Shown in pieces: positions 40,950 through 52,039 of a stretch of 64,000 bases of DNA (position 1 is its first letter; each line of letters starts with the position of its first letter). Below the pieces are notes generated by a model that was given only the letters and a program-made list of their open reading frames with translations, was not told the DNA's origin and did no database searches. The position numbers and the translations under genes were made by a program. The stretch is taken from NCBI GenBank assembly GCA_002049455.2, contig KV918780.1, positions 248,001 to 312,000 of the forward strand. The letters are read 5' to 3'. This stretch comes from Porphyra umbilicalis (taxonomy: Eukaryota; Rhodophyta; Bangiophyceae; Bangiales; Bangiaceae).

Positions 40950-43654
40950 CCCGGTTGTAAGGATAATCATTGCTCCGTGGCTGTATGTATTTGGTTGCGC
41001 TTCTTGTTCTCTATCCTGTGGTTTGCTCTGCGTCTGCATCCATCTTTCTGCTCGAGTTCCACAGAGACAGTTGTTTGTGTTGTTTGTTCTCGAGTGAGGG
41101 GGGGTACTCGGCCAAGCGACGCCAGTGGTCTGTCACTATCATCAACCAGGCCACTGGTATCATCGTCTGGAGGGGCCAATAACCAATGCACTTGGCCGAG
41201 CGCATATCTGTGTCGGGCTACCCTCTGTGCGTGCTCGGTTCATGTCTTGTTTCTGCAGCATGCCAGTATATGAAAAACATAGGGATGGGGGGGGAACGGG
41301 GGGTGAAACAAAGTGGTTCGGTCTACGGAAACGATCAGGCGCACAAAATAATAAGGAAAGTATAATGTACGCTCGCTGTTGCGCTGTTGTTCAATGCGGC
41401 TCTCCAGCAAGAGTGCCTGGGAGCCACCACGCACCTCACCAAAATGGCCTAAGAGTCGAACGGGAAGCCAACACCAGCGCACACCCGAGCCATCAGGGCA
41501 CCATCTGCTGGGGTTAGACCACGCGGCGGCCAGCAGGAACAGGGCCGTGGGCGGCGCGGCGCGGACGGTCGGCCGTGTGCAACGGGTAGCGAGACCGCCC
41601 GCCCACGCGCACGATTTGCAGGGGGTGCCGGCATCACCCCGCCCGGGTGGGTGGGTGGACGGGGTGGCCCAGAGAGAGCACTCTGCGCAGGTCGGTTGAT
41701 TCGGTCACGAGGCCAACGAGGCTACACGTGGGAGGGCATGCACGCGCGCGCGGGGGTCGCGAAACCGTTTGATAGGTCTCGCGACGGTTCCACCACGTGT
41801 CCCCCCACTCGGGCTTGCTGATTGGATGACAGGTTCACGGCGCTCCGCCGCCTCATGACATTAAGATATTTCCGGTCACGTGCGATAGTTCCAGATCGGA
41901 CGCCGTGGTTCAGATGAGAGGCCCTGATGGCACCGTATGAACAAACAAGTGTTTTCATTGGCTACCGGTGTGAATCGGCGCGTCGATTCGACGCTCACGT
42001 GGAATGTCATTGTCATCCCCCGCACGGCTGGGCTGCAGACACCCCCCCTCAGCCTAATCGCCGTTCCCAGGCGACAGACCCTCGTCCTCAGTCGCCCCGA
42101 GCCGCGTTGATACCGCAGGCAGAGCTCGGCCATGGGACGCCATTTTCGGTCGTATTGGCACCTACTTCAGGCCCCGCGACAGCCACTGATATGGGACCTC
42201 GGCAATCTACACAGTCCGCAGCGGCGTCATCGTTGGTGTTCGCTACGAACGTTTGGCCCTTTCCACCAGCGCTCATCGTCCCCCTCGCTGTGGGAACAAT
42301 AGCCTCCGACCCGTCCGTCCCCTCCGCCGAGTAAGTCGCTCGCTTTGTTGATACAGCGACAACCAGCGCCAGCCACTCCTCCGTCCGCTCTCCCATTGAT
42401 ACTCAGGAATGCGCGCGCTGTGTGTCGCTGTACCGGCGGCAACGACGACAGGGGGTGCGCCAGTGACCTGCCGCCCTATCCCTTAGATGGTACTTGCGAC
42501 AGTCAAAGCCTCGAGAGGTATGAAATGCGCGTCACTGTGCATAGCCCCTCGAAACCCAGCGCGAGGGATGCGGCTGAGCTCTGACTGTGGAGATTTAGCT
42601 GTGTCCAAGCAGCACACCGTCGCCAATGGCACTCCGACGTACGTGCCCCGGGTACCATCAGCTGGCCAGACCCTGTGGCAATCGGTGCCTGGCGTCTCTT
42701 TTCAGGATGCTGATTTTCTGTTGGGTGGGTCTTGGACCATCCATCATGCAGTGCGTTCGGTACGTCCCCCGTCTTCTATGAGAGAAGGACTCGTTTGTTT
42801 GTCACCTGGCTTCTCATCACGCCTGTCTTTCCGGCTCTCTCTTTCATCCTCCCAGTCACTCCCCCGTCTCTCCCTTCTCCGCACACTCATACACCTGCCC
42901 GCAAGTGCGCCCGTGCATGCCCGCTTATGTGTCTGCCCCATCGTGCCCATTGGGGCACCCGTACAAAAGGCCACGCTCTTGCAGGAAATGTTGGGAGAGT
43001 TTCGCGTGTCAGCGCGTAGAAACGCGTGCCTGCACACTCCGTCGTGTCGGAAGGGGTGTGGCCGTCAGCGAACATGACTTTTCACAGTCGGTACACTCTG
43101 TTCCATGCATACCAATAATGCACCCGTCTTCATGTGAGCCTGTCTTCGTGCTAGAGTTTCCCGCGCTCTGGGCCCGTCAAACATCTGCGCCAGAAGGAGG
43201 CTCGGTGCGCCGTACTGCCTTGCCTCTCGGTTGGGGGACTCTTTCCCTCGCTGAATCTGGCGGGCTGACACAAATAAAGCACAAAGACCATGTACACCAC
43301 TCTGCAAGCTCCATTTGTCAGGTAAGAGCACACTGCCCCATGATGCTGCCCGTGTCATGTCCTCCATGGCCTGGTCCATTCCCTCTTCCTGTCGATATGG
43401 AGGTACGGGGTAGGGGATGCGCATAACGTTCCGTATTAGGGTTACGCCTTTGTCCGCTTTTTGGACTTCAAGCACAGGTAAAGCCGTGTACACCTTGCCC
43501 GAAAGGACGGGTGCCCTCACAAATGCGTACTTATGAGTTGAAACCTGACCGAGATACAATCTCCGCGATTGCGCGAGGACGACGGTGAGGGCAGTTTTGG
43601 AGCCATCTGGGGCGGGTCCACGCTGTTGGCTGGAGGGCCCCACGATCCGCCACC
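40950..43654. other. no confident gene between the two large ORFs
   Basis: The first 150 bp after the stop is T-rich (3' untranslated-like, TTGTTTGTGTTGTTTGTTC). The remainder is of balanced composition. Open frames of 100-195 codons occur on both strands (for example 42,487-43,077 plus), but none has a domain, signal peptide or consistent codon bias. A short inverted pair CCAGTGG/CCACTGG lies near 41,122-41,156. Confidence 0.45.
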
Positions 43655-43934
43655 ATGGGACGCCTCACTCTCTCATCCGTCACCGCCGTGGATCACGTCC
43701 CGTTCCCCCCTCCTCGTTCCGGCACTGTCCTTCCGTATTGTCGCGCTTTTCCCGATTTCTGCCCTCCCCCTCGCCCGATATCACCTCCTCTCTTCCACTC
43801 TTGGAGGACCTTCCTGCTTCTCGCCCCCCCCCTTGCCCGCACTACCGGTCGGCGCCTAAGTCCCTGTTTCTCCCCCCCGCGCTTTGGCCACCCCCCGCTC
43901 CCTCCTCCTCCTCGCCCTCCCCTTCTTGAGGAGC
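43655..43934 (+). promoter_or_regulatory. CT-rich leader of the KDZ gene
   Basis: Pyrimidine-rich on the plus strand over most of 280 bp (CCCTCCTCCTCCTCGCCC near 43,900), immediately before an ATG at 43,935. It resembles the leader of the 38-kb gene. No TATA box is evident. Confidence 0.35.
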
Positions 43935-44262
43935 ATGGAGGTGGACGGAGAGGAGGCCGGCGCTGGTGATGAACCGCCGCCCGAACCTGGGCCTGCCGGG
44001 CGGCGGCGGCTCATGGCCATGCGCCGGGTCGCCCTGGCTGCCCCTCTTGTCGTCCCCCCGACCTACAAGCTGAGCTGCTAAAATTGCCACTGTCCCCGCT
44101 GCGGCCTGACCGTCGCCCACGCGAGCGTCGCCGGCGCACGAGGGCCCGGAACAACCCTTATGCGGCGGGTGCAGCGGCGGTTCCTCGCCGCCGGGTGCCC
44201 GGCGCCCGCGACGCGGCCGACGGGTCGTCGAGCTCTCCCCCCCCCCTGCGGACCCGGTCGAT

Positions 44263-47200
44263 GTGTTCGTCGAGGCGGGGGCAGGCACCGCGTCCACCGA
44301 CTCGGACGCGGATGTGCTGGACATGCGGCCGCGGATCGTCGCCGCGATCGACATCTACAAGGAGCGCATGGTGCGCGAGCTGGCGGTGGTTTTGACGGGC
44401 GAGACGCGGACGATGCTCGACGGTGGCACGCTTCTACGCGTGGCTTGCGTCGGTGGGGGTGCGGCTGTGGCGGTTTCGGAGGGAGAGCGAGCCTACGTGA
44501 CCTGGGCTACCCGCGCCCATGGCGCCGTGATCTTCCTCTGCACCTGTGGGGGGCGGACCGGCGCCGAGTCGATTAAGGTGCGTGAGTTCGTGGGCGTCTC
44601 TTCCACGTGCAGTCACGCCCGTGCGCTCAAGGCGTCCTTCGAGGAGCTTGCCTGCGCGGTGGGCGTCAACGGCGCGGCTGGGCTCGTAGAGCAGTACCCG
44701 GTGCTCAACAACGCTGCTGTGGCGCCATCCACGGAGTGCACGGTGCACTTGGCGACCAAGACGGCAGCCAACATGGCTGTGTTTGCCGTCTTGGACCAGG
44801 GCGCTTGGGCGGCGGTGACGGTGCGGCGGCGGCTGGGCAAAAAGAAAAGCAACAAGCGGACGCAGCTGCGTGCCGCCTGTACGCGTTTGAGCTGCGCCAA
44901 GGAGCACTGGTGGTGTGCGCACGCCGCGGCTGTGTCGTTGTGGAGCTCGGAGGTGCAGCTGGCGTTTTCCATCGCCGACGGGATGGGCACCGGCCACCTG
45001 CTTCCCGACGCGCTCAAGAACGTGCGCCTCCCCGCCGGCGCGCCGGCCAAGCAGTCGCTCACACCGAGTCAACAGGGGGCGGCGGATGCCGCCTTCAGCG
45101 ACGAGAAGCGGTGGCGCAACTCCCGCAACCTGCTGCCGTGTGAGGGGGAAGTCAGCGACTGCTTGCAGTTTGACAAGCTGGCGGCGGCGGGACGCGGCGG
45201 CGGCGCCCCTGCCTTTTTACCCGACTCGCTGTGCGAGGCTCAGTGCTGCGGCGCCGCGTACAACGGAATGGGCATCAAGAACTCGGGCGCCTTGTTGCAC
45301 ACTCTCCGCGGCCGGATCTCGGTGTCCCTGCGTCGGTGGACTTGCTCGTGCGGCAAGGAGGTGCCGTACGACGGGGCGCACGAGGCGCTCTTTGCGTCGA
45401 CGTCCCAGACGGTGTTTTCGCGGACGTTCATGGACGTCATGCTGCAGATGGTCTTCACCGGGCCCAGCACGCTCTCGTCGGCTGCGTCCGTGTTGTGCTT
45501 TCTCCTCGAGTCGACCGACTCGCTCTCGGGGGCGTCCGCTGGCCTTGCCCGGCAGACGCTCATTGCCGCGGCGCACCGGTACGGGCGCACGCTCATCGTG
45601 CCGTCCAACCTCTTCCGGTGCGGCAAGTGCAAGGTGGCCGGCGAGCGGCCATACATTGCCATCATCGCCGACGGGGAGGTGCTTTCCATCCTCCGCAACC
45701 AGTCGCAGCCACTCGTCCGGTTAACCGAGGACGTGCGCGTCGTGCCTATGGACGCCAACCACGGGTCTTGTGTGCCTGTTTCTGCCATCCGGGCGGCCGT
45801 ACGTAAGCGGCTCTCGGCCGACCGCGGCGCCGTCGTGAGGCTCACCAAGGACGACCACGCCGCCTTGGCGCGGTTTGGGCAGGAGCTCGTCTCGGAGCCA
45901 GTGGCACACGGGGCAGAGGAGCAGCGCAGCTCTCCACGCGCCGTCATGTGGGCGGCCGCCTTCCTGTTCTTCTCATTCTTCACAAACGAGCAGGCGGATC
46001 AACTTCCAGTCGTGGCTGGTGCCGCGGCGGGCGTCGCTGCAAACGCCAATGCGGCCGGGGCAGGTGATGGTGGCAACGGCGGCGCGGCCGCCGACGCAGC
46101 CGCCGGAGGCGGGGATCACCCAATGGACGACGCAGCAGGGGGTGGGGGTGTCGACGGGCATCAAGACGGCGGGCACGTGCCGCATGCGGCTGGTGCCGCT
46201 GGTGCCGCTGGCGGTGCCGGCGCCGGCTCCCCTGTCTTTTTCAGTCGGGAGGTCGACGGGGCCCTCGACGGCATCGGCAACGAAGGGCGGCCGGCTGACC
46301 AGTGGCGCATCGTGCGCTGCTTTTTGAAGACGTTCGTCGCGGAGCCGGTTCTCGGCGTCTTTGCCGGCCTGCGCCAGGACAGCATCGCGCGGCTGGCCAA
46401 GCAGCTCGTGCGCTGCAGGCCGGTTGCCGAGTGGCGACCAAGCGCTAAGGCCGTGGAGTCTGTCGGGGTAGTGTGGCCCTTCCTGCGGCTGATGGGAGCG
46501 GCCGAAGCGGTCGACCCGCTGACGACGCGGGCGATCGGGGAGTTGCTGCTCTTCTCCGGTGGCGTCGATGCCTACTGGGAAACGCTGTGGCGGCGGCAAG
46601 CACCCGACGACGCCAAGGCGCTTGAGTCGCAGTGGACGTCGACGTCGCCCGAGCAGTACAAGGCGTGGCTCACCACCCATCCCAACGCGCTGCCACCCAA
46701 CTCCTACCTCGCCTCCACCGCGCCCGCGCGCGCGCGCTCCAGCTCTCAGGCCTTAGAGGTGCGCTGCGGCCATGTTTGGCCGGACCTGGAGCCCGTGCGA
46801 CCGTTCATCACGGACAGCAAGGCGGAAGCTATCAACGCCACGCGAGCGGCCAAGGTCGCTGCCAGCCGCCAGACGCTGCAGGAGCTGCTAAGCAAGGAGC
46901 TGGGCGCCGACGATTGCCGCCACGCCTTCCTCAACTCGGAGACGTTTATGCCGGGTATTGAGAACTTCCTTTGCCCGTGCGGTTTGCTGATCGGCTTCGA
47001 CTTTCTCGACCGCGCCGAGAGCCCCGCGCACGTCCTGGCGTCGATCGCCCAGCGCTTCACTCTCCTGCCGTCGGTCATCTACTTTGACACGGCGTGTCAA
47101 CTCGCCCGCAACGCGTCGTGGCGCGTGCCGTGGCTTGTCAACCGGTCTGTCACGGCCTGCTCGGTCGACCGAGCGCACCATCAAAAGAACCAGCACAAGT

Positions 47201-49107
47201 GCTCCCCGGTTTTTGACGCGGACATGTACCCGTCAAGGTCTGTGCGACACCGCACTGCGTGTGCCGAGTCCCGGCACTCCCTCAACAAGGCGTTCAAAAC
47301 GCACCTAGTGCACCTCCGCCAAGACCACTTCATCGTGCAAATGCGCTTGCTGGGCGCCATGATCAACCTGCGCGTCAAAATGCGCAAGTGCTTGGGCAAA
47401 GAAACCAACCATCGCCGCATGTGTGCCTTCTTCCACGAAAGCGTCCAGTCGTACTGCGACCGGCGCTACTGCACGTGCGCCCACGGCCGTCGGCAAGCAG
47501 CCGCGGACGAGGCCGCTGCCGCCGACGGAGTAGCTGCTGATGACGCACCCGGCGGCGGTGACGACAGTGACGCTGCCCCCGGTGGTAATGCTGTGGGTGC
47601 AGGCGTTGGCGGCGGCACGGATGGGGCTGAAGCTGCAGGAGGTGGGGCCGGCGTCGGCGCCGTTGCGGATGGGTCCCACGGTGCAGGTGGCGGGCAAGTA
47701 GGCGGCATCGTTGGCGGGTACGCGGGTCTGATTGCCGTGCAGGACGCTGTTGCCGACGCGCTGGTGAGCGCCGGGGCGGCAGCCGTTGAGGAGGCCGTCC
47801 TGGTGGCTGTTGCACCCGTCGGGTACGCCGTCGGCCTCGCCGTCGGCCAGGCCGTTGGACAAGCTATCGTCCAGCGATCCTTTGTAGTCGGCGGCGAAGC
47901 CGCGGCGCAAGCCGGAGCCGTCGGCGGGCGCCCCGCGGCTGAGGCCGCTGCCGCTCACTCGGCTGCGCTCGCTGATGTGCAACGCCCCGTTCACGGCGCC
48001 GTTCAAGCCGCTGTTAATGCATCCGTCAGCGAGGCCGCTGTCAACGCCGGCCAAGCTGCTGCCGCTGCAGCTCGTCGTCAAGCCGGAATTGCCGCTGGAC
48101 TCGCTGCTGCTGTTGCTGTTGCTGGTGTTGTTCATCCAGAAGACGCCGCTGCAGCCCATATCCCCATTGAAGTGGACGGTGGAGTTGCGCCCGGTCATGG
48201 CTTGCGTGCCGGCCAAGGCGTCGAAACCGGCGCCGCCCATCATGTTGTTCCCACCGGCGGCCAACGCGGTCGCGTCGGTGGCGGCCAAGGCGGCCGCGTT
48301 GGTGGCGTCCAAGGCGGTCGCGTCGGTGGCGACCACGGCGGTCGCATAGGTGATGGCCAAGGCGATGCCGTCGGTGGCGACCAAGGCGATCCCATCGGTG
48401 GCGGCCAAGGCGGTCGCGTCGGTGGCGACCAAGGCGGTCGCGTGGGTGGCAGTCAAGGCGATGCCGTCGGTGGAGATCAAGGCGGTTGCATCGGTGGTGG
48501 CCAAGGCGGTCGCGTTCGTGGCGACCAAGGCGGTCGCGTCGGTGGCGATCAAGGCGATGCCGTCGGTGGAGAGCAAGGCGGTTGCGTCGGTGGTGGCCAA
48601 GGCGGTCGCGTTGGTGGCGACCAAGGCGGTCGCGTCGGTGGCGATCAAGGCCGTCGCGGCGGTGGTAGCCAAGGTGGTCGCATCGATGGATGCCAAGTCG
48701 GTGGCCAAGGTGGTGGCCAAGGGCGAGGCCAAGAAGGTGGCGTCGGCAAAGATGCTGGCCGTGTGGTGCATGGCCGAAACAAGTTGCAAGCTGCTGTGCG
48801 GCTCGCCATTCGAGGCATCAGCGATGATGCTGCCGTCGGGGGTCAAGGTCCTAAAGCTGTCAAGAAGGTTGCGGATGTCGTTCAGACTGGTGCCGCCGAT
48901 GCAGGCAACGTTGCAGATGATGAGGACGAGGCTGTCGGCACAAAGACACTTGACGGCCTGGACGCGGCCGGGGCGGTGGCTGCCGACAACCACGAGTGTA
49001 CTGCCTCCCACGGGAGGGGGGAGGCTTCTTCTAGTGAGGACTTCTCCAGCTCCAGCGAGGAAGAGCGTGCCACGGGAGAAGAGGAGCTCCTGACAGGTCC
49101 AGAGTAA
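44263..49107 (+). CDS. KDZ-superfamily transposase-like protein, about 1,614 codons
   Basis: Given as the open part; its first codon here is GTG, and the real start is probably upstream, since protein-like sequence continues in other frames from ATG 43,935 across a C run at 44,237-44,246. The N-terminal part has SWIM-like cysteine/histidine clusters (CTCGG to STCSHA). The CxC5/CxC6-type clusters follow at about residues 365 (WTCSCGKEVPYDG) and 450 (LFRCGKCKV). The catalytic KDZ-like core is at about 905-1060: FLCPCGLLIGFDFLD, then IYFDTACQLARNAS, SVDRAHHQKNQHKCSPVF and CAESRHSLNKAFKTHL. Asp942, Asp969 and Glu1002 are candidate catalytic acids. The C terminus has Ala-rich sequence and an 8-residue GGDQGGRV repeat array (DNA about 48,270-48,690). 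KDZ proteins move DNA by cut-and-paste. No TIRs were found, so it may be domesticated, immobile or have ends I missed. Confidence 0.72.
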   Translation: MFVEAGAGTASTDSDADVLDMRPRIVAAIDIYKERMVRELAVVLTGETRTMLDGGTLLRVACVGGGAAVAVSEGERAYVTWATRAHGAVIFLCTCGGRTGAESIKVREFVGVSSTCSHARALKASFEELACAVGVNGAAGLVEQYPVLNNAAVAPSTECTVHLATKTAANMAVFAVLDQGAWAAVTVRRRLGKKKSNKRTQLRAACTRLSCAKEHWWCAHAAAVSLWSSEVQLAFSIADGMGTGHLLPDALKNVRLPAGAPAKQSLTPSQQGAADAAFSDEKRWRNSRNLLPCEGEVSDCLQFDKLAAAGRGGGAPAFLPDSLCEAQCCGAAYNGMGIKNSGALLHTLRGRISVSLRRWTCSCGKEVPYDGAHEALFASTSQTVFSRTFMDVMLQMVFTGPSTLSSAASVLCFLLESTDSLSGASAGLARQTLIAAAHRYGRTLIVPSNLFRCGKCKVAGERPYIAIIADGEVLSILRNQSQPLVRLTEDVRVVPMDANHGSCVPVSAIRAAVRKRLSADRGAVVRLTKDDHAALARFGQELVSEPVAHGAEEQRSSPRAVMWAAAFLFFSFFTNEQADQLPVVAGAAAGVAANANAAGAGDGGNGGAAADAAAGGGDHPMDDAAGGGGVDGHQDGGHVPHAAGAAGAAGGAGAGSPVFFSREVDGALDGIGNEGRPADQWRIVRCFLKTFVAEPVLGVFAGLRQDSIARLAKQLVRCRPVAEWRPSAKAVESVGVVWPFLRLMGAAEAVDPLTTRAIGELLLFSGGVDAYWETLWRRQAPDDAKALESQWTSTSPEQYKAWLTTHPNALPPNSYLASTAPARARSSSQALEVRCGHVWPDLEPVRPFITDSKAEAINATRAAKVAASRQTLQELLSKELGADDCRHAFLNSETFMPGIENFLCPCGLLIGFDFLDRAESPAHVLASIAQRFTLLPSVIYFDTACQLARNASWRVPWLVNRSVTACSVDRAHHQKNQHKCSPVFDADMYPSRSVRHRTACAESRHSLNKAFKTHLVHLRQDHFIVQMRLLGAMINLRVKMRKCLGKETNHRRMCAFFHESVQSYCDRRYCTCAHGRRQAAADEAAAADGVAADDAPGGGDDSDAAPGGNAVGAGVGGGTDGAEAAGGGAGVGAVADGSHGAGGGQVGGIVGGYAGLIAVQDAVADALVSAGAAAVEEAVLVAVAPVGYAVGLAVGQAVGQAIVQRSFVVGGEAAAQAGAVGGRPAAEAAAAHSAALADVQRPVHGAVQAAVNASVSEAAVNAGQAAAAAARRQAGIAAGLAAAVAVAGVVHPEDAAAAHIPIEVDGGVAPGHGLRAGQGVETGAAHHVVPTGGQRGRVGGGQGGRVGGVQGGRVGGDHGGRIGDGQGDAVGGDQGDPIGGGQGGRVGGDQGGRVGGSQGDAVGGDQGGCIGGGQGGRVRGDQGGRVGGDQGDAVGGEQGGCVGGGQGGRVGGDQGGRVGGDQGRRGGGSQGGRIDGCQVGGQGGGQGRGQEGGVGKDAGRVVHGRNKLQAAVRLAIRGISDDAAVGGQGPKAVKKVADVVQTGAADAGNVADDEDEAVGTKTLDGLDAAGAVAADNHECTASHGRGEASSSEDFSSSSEEERATGEEELLTGPE
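48270..48690 (+). repeat. 24-bp coding minisatellite in KDZ gene
   Basis: Tandem 24-bp units (GGTGGCGACCAAGGCGGTCG-type) encode GG(D/G/S)QGGRV repeats, about 17 in a row, near the C terminus. The same DNA also gives a long open frame on the minus strand, which I regard as a shadow. Confidence 0.7.
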
Positions 49108-49730
49108 TGCGACTTGTGTCTGTTTCTTTTGCAGTTGTTTTTTCCGGCTTTCTGCCTGCACGTGGGTCGCCTTTTACGTTTTCTCTGGTTGATCTGGCGA
49201 GTCGTACGAACCAAACAGACAGCTCTTTTTGTACATACCATGTCTCCATCCTTCTAGCTACACAGGGTCATCTGCACGAACGAGTGACTCCGTCGCTTTC
49301 AACTCTCGATGCGGCGTAGTGGGTAGCACGATCTACTTAGGAAAAAAACAGTCACCTCAAAACACGTACTCCTGTAGGCGACACCCTGCAAGAAGACAAG
49401 GATAGAAACCACGGCCGATGAGTGACACAGTCAAAATATTCAAAGGCAACGGGCAGAGTGCGCAGCGCGAGGGAGCACAGTCCACGCCCGGCAGTCAGCA
49501 AGGGAACCGGTCACGGTCGCGACGCTGGCAGGCTAAACGCCAAAGTAGCTCGGCGCCCGACATGCCCAAGGCAGCCTGAGGTGGGGAAGCCCGCGCCCCC
49601 CCCCCGACAAACCGAGGTGCCGTGGCGCGAGGGCCGCGCTGGGGCGACCGCAAACGGCCGCGCGGGGCGGCCGAGGGCGGCAGGCCTTGGGCGGCCGACA
49701 GGAGCACCAGGCAAAAGGGATGGCGACGGC
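49108..49730. other. no gene; 3' flank of KDZ gene
   Basis: Starts with a T-rich stretch containing TTTCTTTTGCAGTTG, which could belong to the 3' untranslated region. The later part is balanced to GC-rich with no credible start or domain. Confidence 0.45.
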
Positions 49731-49734
49731 GGAG

Positions 49735-50335
49735 GCAGGGGCGGCTGGCCGCGGCGTGAGCCCGGCCGAGGCGGGGGCGGCGGGCCCCGGCGCGGGTGCC
49801 GCCGGGGCGGGAGCGGCGGGCAGCGGCGCGGGCGCGGCCGGGGCGGAAGTGGCGGGCCGCGGCGCGGGCGCCGCCGGGGCGGGGGCGGCGGGCCGCGGCG
49901 CGGGTGCCGCCGGGGCGGAAGCGGCGGGCCGCGGCGCGAGCGCCGCCGGGGCGGGGGCGGCAGGCTGCGGCCCGGGCGTGGCCAGGGCGGGGGCGGCGGG
50001 CCGCGGCGCGGGCACCGCCGGGGCGGGGGCGGCGGGCCGCGGCGCGGGCGCGGCCGGGGCGGGGGCGGCGGGCCGCGGCGCGGGCGCGGCCGGGGCGGGG
50101 GCAGCGGGCCACGGCGCGGGCGCGGCCGGGGCGGGGGCGGCGGGCTGCGGCGCGGGCGCCGCCGGGGCGGGGGCGGCGGGCTGCTGCGCGGGCGCCGCCA
50201 GGGGGGGGCGGCGGGCCGCAGCGCGGGCGCGGCCGGGGCGGGGGCGGCGGGCCGCGGCGCGGGCGCGGCCGGGGCGGGGGCGGCGGGCCGCGGCGCGGGC
50301 GCGGCCGGGGCGGGGGCGGGGAGCGCACGCGGGCG
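49735..50335. repeat. 36-bp GC minisatellite
   Basis: About sixteen units of 36 bp (GGCCGCGGCGCGGGCG then CCGCCGGGGCGGGGGCGGCG) repeat with few changes, except one shortened unit near 50,200. Length 36 keeps all frames open. Plus frames give Gly-Arg-rich or Ala-Gly repeats and minus frames Pro-Ala repeats. The apparent plus start at 49,422 is not an ATG and no domain is present, so no gene is called. Confidence 0.75.
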
Positions 50336-51222
50336 CGCGGCAGCGGGCGGCGGCGCCGGCCGATTGCTGACGCCTGCATGGTTCCCCAGGGAGCGTCAAT
50401 CAGCCGCCACCGGGGGCACGGGGGGTAGCCGTATCGAGCCCACCAGGGGGCCCACTCGATTGCGGACGGGTGCGCCGCTACTCGTACCCACAGTCCAAAA
50501 AATAGCCGAAGCTGCGCGGTGTAGCCGCGGGGGGAACAAGTGGGTCATTCTCGCGGCGGGAGGGCGCGAGCTGCCAGGCAAGCGGATGTGCCGTGCGATG
50601 GTTGACAGGTGTCTTTCGGTCCATAATGGTCGCCCACGCAATCGAGCAGGCAACGCTCGATTGACCCTGATTTGGCCCTGCCCGATCGCTGATGGCTGCA
50701 TTGCATCGACGCCACGCCATTGGGGGATCGCGAGTTTGCTTGGACGAGGTGGTGACGTTCACTTACTCCATGCGCCCCGCCGCAACCTGCTGTTGATGTT
50801 TTCCTGCATTGATCGGAGAGCACATCTCTACCGCTGCCATTAATTTTGTGCATCTGCGCTGAAGGAGGGGGAGCCGGCAGATCGGGCGCAGGGGGGATCG
50901 GGGACGGGTAGCTCACGGGAAGGGATGGCTCTGCGAGGGGGGGGGGTTCTGAGGTGGGTTGAGTGCGTCGTGGGGGCGGGTCCAGGGACGGGGGGCGGTG
51001 GTCTAAGCCTTCCTGGTGGTGTTCCTGTTCTTTGTGATCTACTTCTGGTTTTACTGTTTTTTTTTTGCTCGCGACAGCCATCTGTTCTGTAGGTAGGCAT
51101 TCTGAGGATGGCGGACTGAGACGTAGGGTGTGGACAGATCGTATGGCTTGTGCATTGCATTAGCATTCGTGAGTCCATTGCTAGATGCGAGTTCTTGTTC
51201 CCCTCGCAGCAGTCACATCCCC
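50336..51222. other. no confident gene
   Basis: Composition falls to balanced levels. No frame with family similarity or convincing start is visible. A T-run (about 51,056-51,067) lies in a stretch that is pyrimidine-rich on the plus strand. Confidence 0.4.
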
Positions 51223-51473
51223 CCTATGCTTGCGGTGCCTCCGCGTCCTCGGGATAAAACCCTTCTTGTTTTCCACTTGCCCGCGGTGGCGCCCGGGGCG
51301 GGGGCGGCCGCCGCCGGCGTCGGCGCCGCAGACGCTGTGGCCGCCCTGTCGGCCACCCTATGTCGCCTCGTTGCCGACGCGGGCGCCGCCGGCCTGGCGC
51401 TCTCCGCCGCCACGTTTGTGCCGCTGCCGGTGGGGGGGGGGAAGGGGGTGCCCCGCCCGGTCGTAACCGTCTG
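51223..51473 (+). CDS. possible first exon, unknown protein
   Basis: From the ATG at 51,223 one frame reads as ordinary Ala-rich protein: DKTLLVFHLPAVAP, then VAALSATLCRLVADAG and AALSAATFVPLPV-like sequence (observed GLALSAATFVPLPV). It then runs into a G-rich tract with GGGGGGTAGG at about 51,474. That could be a splice donor, or the frame simply dissolves into a G run. No family recognised, and the downstream exon was not found. Confidence 0.25.
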
Positions 51474-51811
51474 GGGGGGTAGGGGGGGGGGGGGGGGGGC
51501 GCCTGCACACGACAAGGCAGACGCACCAAAACACACAAGGGCAGCCACACCGCGACACGCTCGTCGCCTGTCCCGAGGCTGCTGGAATCCACACTCTCGC
51601 ACGCACGCATGCTGGCCCGCCGCGCGCGTCCTCGGAAAAAAGTCGGGCGCGCGAGGACCACCCAGCCACGGCCGTGCAGGCGGCCACCGCGGGGCGCGGC
51701 CGCCCGCCAAAACGACACGCCCTACCCGCAGTGCTGTACACACGCGCGGGCGGCGATCGGCGTCGCTTGCCGACGCACGTCGTCACACCCCCCCCCCCGT
51801 CCCCACCCACT

Positions 51812-52002
51812 CAATCGCGCGCGCCAAACACCGCCGCCTCGTCGCCCCGCCGGCGCACGCTGTCGAGGAGCGACGCGAGCGCCCCCCCCGGCGCCACTCC
51901 CCCCCCCCCGCGGCGAGGAGCCACCGCACCTCGGCCTCCCGCAGGCGCACGGGGAGGAGCACGTCGGGGTCAACGCCCCGCCCGTCGGGGAATCAAGGGT
52001 GT
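51812..52002 (-). CDS. possible terminal exon, unknown protein, frame-interrupted
   Basis: On the minus strand one frame reads DPDVLLPVRLREAEVRWLLA and, after a G/C homopolymer (about 51,899-51,908 on plus), an adjacent frame continues GGALASLLDSVRRRGDEAAV to a TGA ending at 51,812. The text looks like genuine coding sequence interrupted by a run-length change. Upstream an acceptor-like AATGCAG follows an A-run (about 52,026-52,037). Family unknown. Confidence 0.25.
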
Positions 52003-52039
52003 CGGATGTTCGGAACACTTCCTGCATTTTTTTTTTTTC

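Noticed and set aside
42487-43077. 196-codon plus frame with an ATG
   Set aside because: No domain, signal peptide, repeat or codon bias; unrelated frames of similar size overlap it on the minus strand.
47305-49161. 618-codon minus frame opposite the KDZ C terminus
   Set aside because: Antisense of the 24-bp coding repeat; Ala-Thr repeat text with no domain.
49422-50843. 473-codon Gly-Arg-rich plus frame
   Set aside because: Starts on GTG, consists mainly of a 36-bp minisatellite, and alternative frames are equally open.
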